Of a stretch of DNA of 64,000 nt, positions 23,916 to 33,942 are shown piece by piece. Under the pieces are notes generated by a model. It saw nothing but the letters and a program-made list of their open reading frames with translations. It was not told the DNA's origin and made no database searches. The stretch is from Coleophoma eucalyptorum. Taxonomy: Eukaryota; Ascomycota; Leotiomycetes; Helotiales; Dermateaceae. The translations under genes and the position numbers were made by a program. The DNA lies in the NCBI GenBank assembly GCA_026120035.1, contig JALRME010000001.1, forward strand, positions 757,909 through 821,908. The letters run 5' to 3'. Each line of letters begins with the position of its first letter. Position 1 is the stretch's first letter.

Positions 23916-25536
23916 CCCCCACGGGATTCCTGATAACGGAAATCCCTCTAGTGGGGCGTTCAAACGGTGACAACAGTACAATAATTGTGATGGTGGTCGA
24001 CGGTCTCTGGACAATACAGAGTTACAGGTCTCAGATCTCTTTGCAGACAGATGCCGTTACAGCAAGCCCAACCTTCGACTTCGTGGGCCCTTCTCGTACA
24101 GTCAACCCCTCGCTCTGCTCTCATGTGAATTTGAAGCCCACTATGCTGAAGCTTCCATACATTCCATGACAAATGCCACCAGAATGCAAGAAAAAGTGGC
24201 ACGCAGCAGACAGCCAAGGAAAAGTAAGGAGGCTCTTGACATCCACGTTCAGACAACGTATTATTTGTGCGGCTGTCAAGTAGGACAGTGCTAATTAGAG
24301 GGACCCATAAGTAACTGCTGCCAAAATCTCGGATGCAAGGCGGGAAGGTTGAAGCGAGCGGGTAACTGAGTTGAAATAAAAGTCCACGGCCGTTCCAACA
24401 CAGATAATTAGGAAAGAAGGGGCACGACAGGAAAAGTGACACCAACCACGGTTGATCATATTACCTATTACCATCGTAGTAGAAGTGCAACAAGAACCAT
24501 TCGCTTCTAGAATGCAGGTTCCTTGTTCAACTAAAGCTGCAACTAGGTATCCAGCGTCCCGTCTTTGCCGCAGGCAGAGTGCGGACTACCGGGGATGCTG
24601 CTGTAAGCGATCGCTTCAACTTTTTTTTGATTGGCAACACGGACGAGGCGTTCATCCAACTGTGTCAGCGGCCAGCTGGACCAGCAAACAATTGCCACGA
24701 GTTTCAAGGTTGCCAATAGTACGGTTGAGTTTAGATTGACTTGTGAGGGGTTGGGGTGGGCATGGTCGATGTGTGGAAGGGCGACCATGCAAGGGAGTTG
24801 TCACACCAAGTGACAGAGTTTGGTGCTAAGGGGCGCTTCCCCCAAGAAAGATACTGCAGAATCTAAGGAGTCTGCGCATGCTCCCATCTCGACACACAGG
24901 ACTACTTCTGTCTGGTCTTGCAAGACTTTGATCGTCTGTTCAAGTCGTAAATATCCCTACAAGTGCTGACTTGGCGTGTGAGAGTTCACCAGCAACAAGT
25001 CTCTGCCGACCAGGGCCCATGAAATTACCATATGGGAAACAATTTTCTATACTACGGGATGATTGCTAATACGAGCCGCCGAAAGAAGCACTGGCGGCGA
25101 ACAGGTTCCATGCCATGCGTTTCTGAGATAGCCTGAGGTAGCATGATATTGATTAGAATGATGGTTGGGCTTGTGGCTATTGACTTGATTGCAGGAAGGT
25201 AGTTTCCGGATAATCTGCAGCAGTACAGTAGCTGAGGGAAAGGAGACGGAAATCAGAGGAACTGAGGAACCAGAGCGGCAGGTATGATAGCTCGGTACTT
25301 CCTTGTTGGGGACAAAATGTGCTGCTGCAGGTTCGGAGCTGAAATCAAGATCGCAGATGCCAAGGGAAGATCTGTGGTAAGAGTTTACACACCCCTGCAT
25401 ACACTTTCACGTGCTCTCGGAATAAAGAACCTCCGTTTGAAGCTCAACAAAGAAATGCGGGCACAGATCTTGCTTGTACCGCATCTCCAGAAAGTGGCTC
25501 CATGGTACGGTTCACCACCGTGCACAGTCACGAAGC
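23916..25536. other. Divergent intergenic region
   Basis: About 1.6 kb between the starts of two divergent genes. A 161-residue minus-strand frame (24445-23960) has a Cys-rich end but no start or splice solution that links it to the gene at 23915, so I do not call it. Otherwise nothing recognised. Confidence 0.45.
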
Positions 25537-26340
25537 ATGCCAGGACTCACGGTGAACACATCTCCATCCACTCAACCCTCCCGTGGACACTCTCCCAGAT
25601 CTCCCACGTCTCATTCACGCTCTTCATCTCCAACGCGACCACCCTACTCTCCCATAACCCCGACGCTTCAGCCTGCGCGGCTCGCCACAGCTACACAACA
25701 TGGGGCCCAACCTCCGAAACCCATATATACTCACACCACCCAGCAGCCACAAACTGCGATAACCCAGCCGCCTCCGCAACCCATTGATTTCGAGTCAAAT
25801 CCAGATGTTCTCGCTTTGAAGGCTTCCATATCAATTCTGCAAGTGCAACGCCGCAATGCCGAGAATGATATACAAGCACTGAACCAAACCAAGAAGCGTG
25901 CGCTTGCGGATCCAGATAGCTTTGTGCAAGCTCTTTCATCGGGCAAGCTGAAGCACAAAGCCGACTCTTTGTTCGCACCGGACGGCGAAGCTTCAGATTC
26001 TGAAGATGACGAGGGAGAAGGCACAATTGATGGAGTAGCGGAAGTGGGAGGCACCGCCCCAGCGGCAAAGAGTTGGCCAGCTCTACCAACTCCACAAAAC
26101 GTTGTGCGTCAACCTGCCATCAACTGGACGCAATACGGCATCATAGGCGATTCTCTGGATAAGTTACACGCAGATCAGAAAGCGCGGCCGAATGAAGGAA
26201 AGCCTCAACGTATGGGAGCAGATGGCACCTTTGTTTTTGGTGGCGAGGGACCCAAAAGGCAAGCTGATATCGGAATCGCGGCTCCGTACACACCTGGAAA
26301 AGATCGAATTGATAAAGTCAAGAAGGGCGGCAAGCGTTGA
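25537..26340 (+). CDS. Conserved fungal protein, Ser/Pro-rich N-terminus plus short coiled coil
   Basis: A single exon of 267 residues from the ATG at 25537 (MPGLTVNTSPSTQPSRGHSP). The open frame runs 63 bases further upstream to 25474, but that part has no such composition. Residues 1-85 are Ser/Pro/Thr-rich. Residues about 88-130 form a predicted helix (DVLALKASISILQVQRRNAE), followed by a KKRALADPDSFVQAL segment. An acidic patch (ASDSEDDEGEG) comes next, then a tail with WPALPTPQNVVRQPAINWTQ and the basic end APYTPGKDRIDKVKKGGKR. The mix of acidic and basic patches suggests a nuclear, perhaps chromatin or ribosome-biogenesis protein. I recall similar fungal hypothetical proteins but no function. 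Confidence 0.75.
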   Translation: MPGLTVNTSPSTQPSRGHSPRSPTSHSRSSSPTRPPYSPITPTLQPARLATATQHGAQPPKPIYTHTTQQPQTAITQPPPQPIDFESNPDVLALKASISILQVQRRNAENDIQALNQTKKRALADPDSFVQALSSGKLKHKADSLFAPDGEASDSEDDEGEGTIDGVAEVGGTAPAAKSWPALPTPQNVVRQPAINWTQYGIIGDSLDKLHADQKARPNEGKPQRMGADGTFVFGGEGPKRQADIGIAAPYTPGKDRIDKVKKGGKR

Positions 26341-26841
26341 AATTCAGGAAGGGGTCTTTTATTTATTGGCGTTTTGGCTGGATGAGCATGATATTACGAT
26401 TATGAGTTATGCATGGTTGGCGTTGTCAAGACGGCGGCTGTCCTCTAAAGAAAGTGAAGCGGGAGCTGCAAAGTAGTAATACACAACAACTCAAAGCAAG
26501 AGCATCGAATCAGAGACGTTAAACCTAATGCTTACGGAATGAGCTCTCAACTCGCCAAGCACAACTTGAAGCCATTTCTCATTACCAAGGTGACTATTCT
26601 TTATTTTCTAGCTTGTTATCAAAAGGTAAGTACTGATGTCAAGTTATTCAATTCATGTTACTACTATTCCAGCTCTTCGTCCATTTGAGAGAAATGTTCT
26701 ATCTACCACTGTTACTTTCACAAGGGAACACCCATAGCTGGGTGCACCCACAGCTCACCTGAAGCATGAAACTAAGTTAAGTATGTCCAAAAGGCCCACT
26801 TCTTCCTGCCAGGAATTGAAAGGTGAGGACCGATTGATCCA
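26341..26841. other. Intergenic
   Basis: Spacer between the previous gene and the decayed gene; holds nothing recognised. Confidence 0.45.
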
Positions 26842-27520
26842 TCAGACCCATCCAAATGGGAAGTCCTTGGAATACATCATCGCGGTAGAGTGTTCCGGCT
26901 TCACGTATGATGGTCGTTTCCAGTTACTGGGATCCCAATCATTCCCATAAGGCTCCCATCTGGTAGCCCATTATAGCCATTCCTTCTCAGAATCAATGCG
27001 ATGCCATGCAGCTTCCACAGCGTCATCCCTCTCCTGCCAGGTCTGCCATCTCGAAGTTTTATTCCAAATTTTCAACCCTTCATTCTTGGCGCTTACAGAA
27101 ACTTCGAAAGATCAGAATGGTAGGAATTTTTGAGGAGCATTCTCTAGGAGGTCTTGTTGGTGTCTTTTGGCTGCTTTAGCTCTCGAGGGGCGGGCTAAAC
27201 GGAAATGAACATGAAATGGGGATCAGAAATTATCTTGATATCTTCAACGTCAGTGCAGTCGACGATGCAAACCATAACATAGTTCTTTGGTGCTAGCAAG
27301 CATTAAGTATACAAGTTTATCTTCTAATTCGTTGTCTAACAGACTCCCATTTCTGTAAGGCCAATAGCTGGATCTCTGTGAGTATCTTCTAGCTTAAACT
27401 TGCATCGTCAAATCCCGGACACGATTTAACTTCAGATATCCAGACAGAAACCGGCCCTCGAGGGTTCTTAACGTGCAATGGAGAGAAATCAACAAATTTC
27501 CAACTGAGATAAGTCTCAAA
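26842..27520 (-). pseudogene. Decayed protein-coding gene, family unknown
   Basis: On the minus strand three blocks read like ordinary protein but lie in different frames. About 27520-27300 has FETYLSWKFVDFSPLHVKNP, 27290-27140 has PKNYVMVCIVDCTDVEDIKI and 27105-26842 has WNKTSRWQTWQERDDAVEAA. Premature stops break each block: TAG at 27391-27389, two TAGs in the second block and a TAA in the third. All four are TAA/TAG codons that a single C-to-T change from CAA/CAG would produce. A frame change between blocks could be a lost base or a former intron: a GTCTGT..CTAG intron would fit the first gap. I do not recognise the family. The 5' end beyond 27520 is not identifiable. Coding origin is likely; status as dead is likely. 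Confidence 0.55.
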
Positions 27521-28205
27521 ATGGCTCCTTTATCACATCTGTTCGCCATGATTGCAGCACTTCTGCCGTTGTTCGCACTGGCAGTCACACTACCACGCAA
27601 GTAAAAGCTCGTTCGACCCGCCGCTCCTTCCAGGTCACGAAATGATACTCCAACAGAAAGTCTCCACCAGAATTACAAGATCAAACTGTAATTTGTAATG
27701 ACGAGGGGCCTGCAGGGCTAGATCTGAATCGGAATATAATGCCTTGTTGTGGTAAAATTAACCGATCAGAACAGAATAGAAACCTCTTGGTCTATTTTTC
27801 GAAATGACAAAGGCTCATACTTTGTATTATTCCTATACTTCATTCTAGTTTGCAACCCTATAGGATCGTCAACAATTAACAACTTGCCTGATCCCTCAGT
27901 AGAGAAGAGACCTTCCTAATAGAGAAGCCAATTCGCAAGTGAGGCAGCAATCAAAAGTGGGGCGAGGCACAATTATACTCGCCATGCCTCAACGACCTTG
28001 AAGATAAAGGATATAAACTAAGGACAGATTTATCTGAGTATGGAACTAGGTAAAAGTGGGCTTGAGAGTCACTGCATCATGCGCAGTCGTATCACGCAGG
28101 CTCATTAATATCAACGTGGCTACTCACTCCCACGTCGTGTATATAAAGACGTGGTCCCAAAGCCGTTTCCAAAGGTAAAGAGACCTCTATACCATTTACA
28201 AAACC
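27521..28205. other. Intergenic, promoter of the acetyltransferase gene
   Basis: No gene. The right end holds a good TATA box, listed separately. Confidence 0.5.
28140..28148 (+). promoter_or_regulatory. TATA box upstream of the GNAT gene
   Basis: TATATAAAG, 66 bases before the ATG at 28206. Sequence and spacing fit a core promoter; no start site is proven. Confidence 0.5.
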
Positions 28206-28977
28206 ATGGCTTTCGAAGATTCATTTGTGATTGCACCAATACCCAAAACTATTGAAGCTGCTAGATCGATTCGCGAGATCGAAACATCAGCACATGTCGG
28301 TAGTGTCATCGTACCTCTTCTATGGCCAGAAGCCCATTCCAAAGATGGAGATTCTACCAAGGAGAAATCCCAAGCAGGTATTGATTCAGAGCATGAAGAA
28401 CAAGATGCCTACGCTTTGAACTCAATGATCCAACCTGAAAACTACTACTTTCTTGTTAGTGACAAAACAGCAAACAAGGATGTAGGCTTTGTCTGGTGGC
28501 AGAAGTGCAAAGGTCGCACGGAAGCTGAATGGGCTGAGATGTACAGAAATAGGCATAGACCAGAAGGTGCCAATAAAGCCTTGATGGATGCTACTAGTGG
28601 AACAAGATTCCTGATGCGCGCCAAGTTTCTTGGGGATCAAGATTTCTTCAGTCAGTAACCGCCCCATCTTCAATCTCCAAAGGACTATTACTGATATCTC
28701 GGTAGTGCTGAAAGAGTTGTATGTTCGACGTGAATACCAGCGCAGAGGTATTGGGAGTAAATGCATGGAATGGGGTGTCAAGACTGCCGATGAGTTAGGT
28801 TTGCCAGCTTACACAGAAGCTTCTGAGCAGGGCTTGGGTCTATACACTAGGTACGAGTTTGAAGAAGTCGAACGGCTGACGGTTGACCTCGAACCTTGGG
28901 GTGGAATGAAGGGAGACATCGATTCATACGGTTTGTTGTTTCGCCAAGCAAAATCAAGTGGTGTATCTGGAGAATAA
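28206..28977 (+). CDS. GNAT-family N-acetyltransferase
   Basis: Two exons, 28206-28650 and 28706-28977, across a 55-base GTCAGT..GTAG intron; 238 residues. The C-terminal half has the GNAT core. LKELYVRREYQRRGIG near 150-165 holds the acetyl-CoA pyrophosphate-binding motif Q/RxxGxG/A, followed by an alpha helix (CMEWGVKTADELG) and the LPAYTEASEQGLGLYTRYEF strand typical of fungal small-molecule acetyltransferases. The N-terminal half (SIREIETSAHVGSVIVPLLW, then a Glu-rich insert and YYFLVSDKTANKDVGFVWWQ) matches the usual beta-alpha start. The substrate cannot be told. Intron removal is required: read through, the frame stops at 28658 before the binding motif. Likely cytosolic. Confidence 0.85.
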
Positions 28978-30022
28978 CGACTGTTGTGGTTGTTCTAGAC
29001 TGTTTTCTTTGAATAGGGCAGCTGATGCTGTGGATGACTAGCACGGCATCTTTCTGTGGATTCTATCTTTAATGCTAGCTTGAAATATAAAGAGAATGAA
29101 TGAATCAAGTTGATGATTTGGGGTGCAGGAATAAATGGCATGAATAAGTGATTATGAGTAATCCTAGTTCATTCTAACTGTCTATCCGCATGCCCTCTAC
29201 TGAAAGGGGAAAAGTAGCCAAGTCCTTTCCCCCAAAACACCAGTGGTATACAAAGCCAAATAAAACGAAGAATCATCAACAATGATCGGCCGAATCTCGA
29301 TCTGGGCGTCTCTCAGTCCAACCAAAATAGCGGTCAAATATCCAACATCGCGGACCAGGCCAAAAGGGAGAGCATATAAGAACGCTGACCAGAACTCTGT
29401 TACCAGTCGTGGTTTACGGCATATGATCGATTCAGAGCCGCGGGTGTATTATCGTGATAATAGCTTCATACAAATGCAAGCTTTTATACCTCATCACTAT
29501 TGCGCCTAAAATGTTTTGAAAAGTGAATACAAAAGTATGAAGTCATACTCGTGATAAACAACCCCGGCACATCGCAGGTACTCAAAATAGATTTTAGGTT
29601 CCGTTCCCCTATTTAGATCGCTTATATTTTATCGCGGTACCTGAATCCCTGGCGGGGAAGCGAAGGTTGAAAAGGAGCCACGATTCGGAACGATCGATTG
29701 ATCGAACATCAAACGTTTGCCCTCCGACATCTCGTAAAGGCAACCGACAACCAACCTACCGACGAACTCGCAGCCAATAACTATTCAGACCTTGGCAGCC
29801 TTTGATGAAGACGTTGTTAGGGGCTGCCTTGAAAACATAGGGATTCCCAGGGAGAGGCACAACCGGGTTCCTCAAGGGAGCGGTCACATGATATATTCAG
29901 CTCAATTCACTTCATCTGTCTTTCATATCTACTTCTATGACATGGAATCTTGGTCATAAGTCATAATCATTGCTCAAAAAATCACCAAAAAGCACCAAAA
30001 CTATACATTCAGCCAAGACGCC
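28978..30022. other. Intergenic
   Basis: About 1 kb between two plus-strand genes; no gene or site recognised. Confidence 0.5.
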
Positions 30023-31442
30023 ATGTTCATATCACGCTACAATCGCCGCCGCATCCTCCGGCCTCTCATCCTGCTATCAATCCTACTTTTCCTTCTGGAC
30101 ATACTCCACCTGACTACAAAGGCATCTCACTCGTCACAAACGCCGCCAGCTACAGTTCCCGAGCAAAGAATCCTCATAGCATCCATTTTCCGTAATAATG
30201 GCCGCATCCTCCACTCCCACTGGACCCCCTCCGTGATCTCCCTGATCCAAACCCTTGGGCCCCAAAATGTCTACGTCTCAATCATCGAATCGGGCTCTCA
30301 AGATGATACCAAAGCTGCCCTCACTTCGTTGCAATCACAGCTCGAGGCATTGGGGGTGCAGCATAAAATCGAGCTGGGAGAAACTGTATACGAACAGTTA
30401 GAGAGCTTAGCGCACGTGCCTGATGAGGGAAAGAGAGAAGGGTGGATCTTTACGGGGCGTGGAAAGGATAGGACGGAGAGTGGGTGGGAGGTGAGAAGAA
30501 TTCCGTACCTGGCACGACTACGAAACAAGGCGTTGGAGCCCTTGACAAGCGGAAAGTTGGAGAGGGATGGTTTTAAGGTTCAGAAGGTGTTATGGATTAA
30601 TGATGTGGTTTTTAGTGTGAGTTGTTTCTTTCTGTGTTCCTTATCTTTTTGTGTAAGGGGAATACTGACAAAGGAAATAGACGAAAGACATCCTCACCCT
30701 CCTTACCACCCGCTCAGGCCACTATGCAGCAGCTTGCTCCCTTGACTTCGCACACGCAGGATCAACAAGCTACTACGACACCTTCGCCCTACGCGATATG
30801 TCTGGCTCGAAAACCAGCTCTCCAAAATTTCCTTACTTCAGCTCTCCCTCATCCCTTTCTGCACTTCTAACACACGCCCCTATTCCCGTAAAATCGTGCT
30901 GGAACGGTGCCGTCGTCTTCGACGCAGCACCTTTCCACTCCTCCTTCGTTGCAGGCGAGGGCTGGAGAATCAAGAACGGCCTCCGGTTCCGTGGCGTGGA
31001 TGATTCATTGGCGAGAGAGCACGTCGAGGGTAGTGAATGCTGCTTGATTCACGCGGACAATCCGTTTTCCGAGGAAGTTGGAAAGGGCGTATGGGTCAAT
31101 CCAGCTGTGCGCGTGGGGTTTAATGAGGCAGCGTATGTCTCTGCAAATCCAGGGACAGTATTTAGCGATTCGGAAACGGAAGATGGTGTTAGGAAGATCG
31201 TGCGTGTAGATGAAGGTGTGAGGGGGGTGTGGCCCGGGTGGTTTGAGCTTGTGGTGGGTATGTATGTGAATCGGGTGCGCAGATGGACCGGGTCGTTGAG
31301 GCGATGGAGCGAGCAGAGGACCGTGGAGGCGAGGGTGGCGAAGTGGGAAAATGCTGTGAAGGGACGGCAGGAGAGAGGGAGGTATTGCCTGGTGAATGAG
31401 ATGCAGGTGCTTTTTGAGAATGGGTGGCAGCATGTTGGCTGA
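30023..31442 (+). CDS. CAP59/CMT1-type alpha-1,3-mannosyltransferase (GT69)
   Basis: Two exons, 30023-30616 and 30681-31442, with a 64-base GTGAGT..ATAG intron; 451 residues. The N-terminus is a type II membrane anchor (basic SRYNRRRILRP, then LILLSILLFLLDILHL at about 15-30), so the catalytic part faces the Golgi lumen. The GT69 core is seen in RILIASIFRNNGRILHSHWT, NVYVSIIESGSQDDTK, the VLWINDVVFS motif at the exon junction, then DILTLLTTRSGHYAAACSLD and YYDTFALRD. The second half has VKSCWNGAVVFDAAPF and ECCLIHADNP, also typical. Relatives in Cryptococcus add mannose in capsule and glycan synthesis; in a non-capsulated ascomycete a role in cell-surface glycans is the sensible guess. The splice joins NDVVFS to TKDIL exactly across the conserved motif. 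Confidence 0.9.
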
Positions 31443-32829
31443 GCTGGGCTGTGCTATCAAGAAAATGTATATTGTAATTGTACCTTTGGGAAAAGGGGTT
31501 AAGGAAAATATCTGTATTTGTAAGAATAAAAACAAAGGGTCACAAGCGATTGTTAAATTTTGGTGAACCTCAAGCACTAAACAAGATATCGAAAAACCTA
31601 GATATTGTAGACTCATATCCAATGCTGTGTCGTATGCAAATTGTTTCCGTTTCGTCGACAAGCAAATGAAGCGAAAGGGGAAAAAGAAAGTCGACTCTGT
31701 AAATCACGACTGATATTAACTCGGAATCAAGAAATGGTGTTTACAAGGCTAGGATGATAGTAGCTACCATTGAACAAGGTCGCTACGAGATGGTCACAAA
31801 ATTGAGTACCGACATATGTAGGAAGCTTTACAGTATCTAGAAACTCATAAGAACTTAGAATTGTACCATTCTACCTCGTGACTTGAGAATACCATGAAGT
31901 CATGTACCTGAGACTCTCTGAACTACTCGAGCAGACGCAAGCAAGGTTGCAGCCCAATGGTCAACTTGAACACGCTCTGAGAACCCTTGAGAAAGATACG
32001 CCAATTCCTCCAATAACCTGCAACGCAGATAACAGACCAAGAAGTCTTCTGAATAAAAGGTGACGGCAAGATTATACTACAGAAAGGGCCTCGCAGCCAA
32101 TTGAATAAGGAAACAATATTAGGATTCAAACTAGTAGTTAAGATAGAGCAGAAGAAGGAAAAGGCAAAACGATGTTCTCTAGAATGACGTGGGGGCCGAG
32201 GCATTCATACTATAGAAGTGAATGGAAAATCATCCCCTGTGCGGAACCGCAGTACAGTACAGTACTGTACCTGCAAGATGAAAGATGGTTAGATTCGATA
32301 AGCGAAATCGACAGGTCTCTTCCTCGTCCTTAGACTTCAGAGCCTCTAGAACACAATGTCACCAATGATCGTCACTGGCGACATCGGAAAATCAACAACA
32401 TGATGTTTCTCGGCTGCGTTCGGCTCAGATAAGACTAGAGAATAACCATCCGGGCTGTTTTCTAAGGTCCTACGATAAAGGGTCCGCGTGTCTTAACGCC
32501 GTTCGGCTGTAAATATGCTTACATAACAGGAAAGTCAATGCTCAAATGACGTTTGCTTAGAAATACCCCAAGTGGTTGCTAATCTGCTCACAGCGACGCC
32601 AATCATCCAATACGGTGTGCTATCACGCTGTTTGAGGATGGAAGTTTCTGTGGATTGCGAATTCTTCCTTAGCTCCACCTTCTCAGGTAATGTGGCCAAG
32701 TATATAAAGGTATACCGCCTGCTCATGGTCTCTCCCTTCTCTCATTGAGTTGTTGTTTCTTGTAATCAATCCTTTCATATACTACCGCCTTACTTTTCAT
32801 ATCTAGATAATCCAACACACACTACGATC
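31443..32829. other. Intergenic, promoter of the flavin oxidoreductase gene
   Basis: No gene found. Contains the perfect palindrome GTACAGTACTGTAC at 32257-32270 and a TATA box at 32701. Otherwise nothing recognised. Confidence 0.5.
32701..32710 (+). promoter_or_regulatory. TATA box upstream of the Old Yellow Enzyme gene
   Basis: TATATAAAGG, 129 bases before the ATG at 32830, followed by a CT-rich leader. A strong TATA box often marks inducible fungal genes, which suits a detoxifying reductase. Confidence 0.55.
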
Positions 32830-33942
32830 ATGTCCTCCAAGCTCTTTCAACCCCTCCAAATTGGGCAGTGTGCCCTCAAGAACCGCGTCGTCTTAGCCCC
32901 ATTGACGCGATTCCGAGCCAACGACAACCATGCCCCTCTTCCAATGGTTGCAGAATACTACGCTCAACGAGGCAGTGTTCCAGGCACTCTACTCGTGAGC
33001 GAAGCCACATTCATTGCACCACAGGCCGGTGGATACGACAATGCACCAGGAATATACTCCCAAGAGCAAATTGACGCTTGGAAGAAAGTTACTGATGCTG
33101 TTCACGCAAAGGGCAGTTTCATCTACCTGCAATTGTGGGCCTTGGGACGAGCCGCCGCCCCAAGTGTGCTGGCGAAGGATGGATTCAAGGTCAAGAGTTC
33201 CTCAGATGTTGCGTTTGAGGGAGGCGCCAAGCCAGAGCCTTTGACCGAGGAGGAGATTCATGAATATATTGGCCTGTATGCCAAAGCAGCCAAGAACGCT
33301 GTCGCAGCTGGCTTCGATGGTGTTGAGATTCACGGCGCGAACGGATACTTGATTGATCAATTCACACAAGATACTGCCAATAAGAGAACTGATGCTTGGG
33401 GTGGAAGCATTGAGAAGAGAGCGCGATTCGGTCTCGAGGTTGCTAAGGCTGTCGTTGAGGCAGTTGGTGCTGATAGGACCGGCATCCGTCTCAGTCCATT
33501 CAGCTCTTTCCAGGGAATGAAGATGGCCGATCCAGTTCCACAATTCTCCTATATTGTCAACGAGCTCAAGAAGCTCAACCTCGCATACCTCCATCTTGTC
33601 GAATCGCGAATTGATGGAAACGCCGACACCGAGGCAACAGAGAAGGTCGATCCCTTGATCGAGGCCTGGGGCAAGACTTCCCCAGTCTTACTGGCTGGTG
33701 GATTTACGGCCGAGTCAGCTAAGAGAGCAGCTGATGAGGAATACAAGGACAAGGATATCGCCATTGTTTTTGGAAGACTGTTCATTTCCAACCCAGATAT
33801 CGCCTTCAGAATCCAGCATGGAATCGAGCTTACTCCATATGACCGAGACACATTTTATAACAAGGGCGAGGCTCGGGGATACATTACATGGCCATTCAGC
33901 AAGGAGTTTGAGGCCGCTCAAAAGGTTCTGGCTGCTGCTTAA
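32830..33942 (+). CDS. Old Yellow Enzyme-family NADH:flavin oxidoreductase
   Basis: Intronless, 370 residues, the normal length of fungal OYE proteins. Family signatures are intact: LKNRVVLAPLTRFRA with the FMN-contacting Thr26, QLWALGR with Gln101, HGANGYLIDQF with His168, Asn171 and Tyr173 (substrate-binding pair and proton donor), TDAWGGS, and near the C-terminus GGFTAESAKRA and FGRLFISNPD for FMN phosphate. The enzyme should be a soluble FMN protein that uses NAD(P)H to reduce activated C=C bonds of enals, enones or nitro-olefins. Members act in stress responses, detoxification or, when clustered, in secondary metabolism. No biosynthetic genes flank it. Codon use is C-rich and the gene has a clear TATA box, in line with good inducible expression. 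The individual substrate is unknown. Confidence 0.93.
   Translation: MSSKLFQPLQIGQCALKNRVVLAPLTRFRANDNHAPLPMVAEYYAQRGSVPGTLLVSEATFIAPQAGGYDNAPGIYSQEQIDAWKKVTDAVHAKGSFIYLQLWALGRAAAPSVLAKDGFKVKSSSDVAFEGGAKPEPLTEEEIHEYIGLYAKAAKNAVAAGFDGVEIHGANGYLIDQFTQDTANKRTDAWGGSIEKRARFGLEVAKAVVEAVGADRTGIRLSPFSSFQGMKMADPVPQFSYIVNELKKLNLAYLHLVESRIDGNADTEATEKVDPLIEAWGKTSPVLLAGGFTAESAKRAADEEYKDKDIAIVFGRLFISNPDIAFRIQHGIELTPYDRDTFYNKGEARGYITWPFSKEFEAAQKVLAAA

Noticed and set aside
23960..24445. 161-residue minus-strand frame with a Cys-rich end
   Set aside because: No start or donor joins it in phase to the gene at 23915, and no family was recognised.
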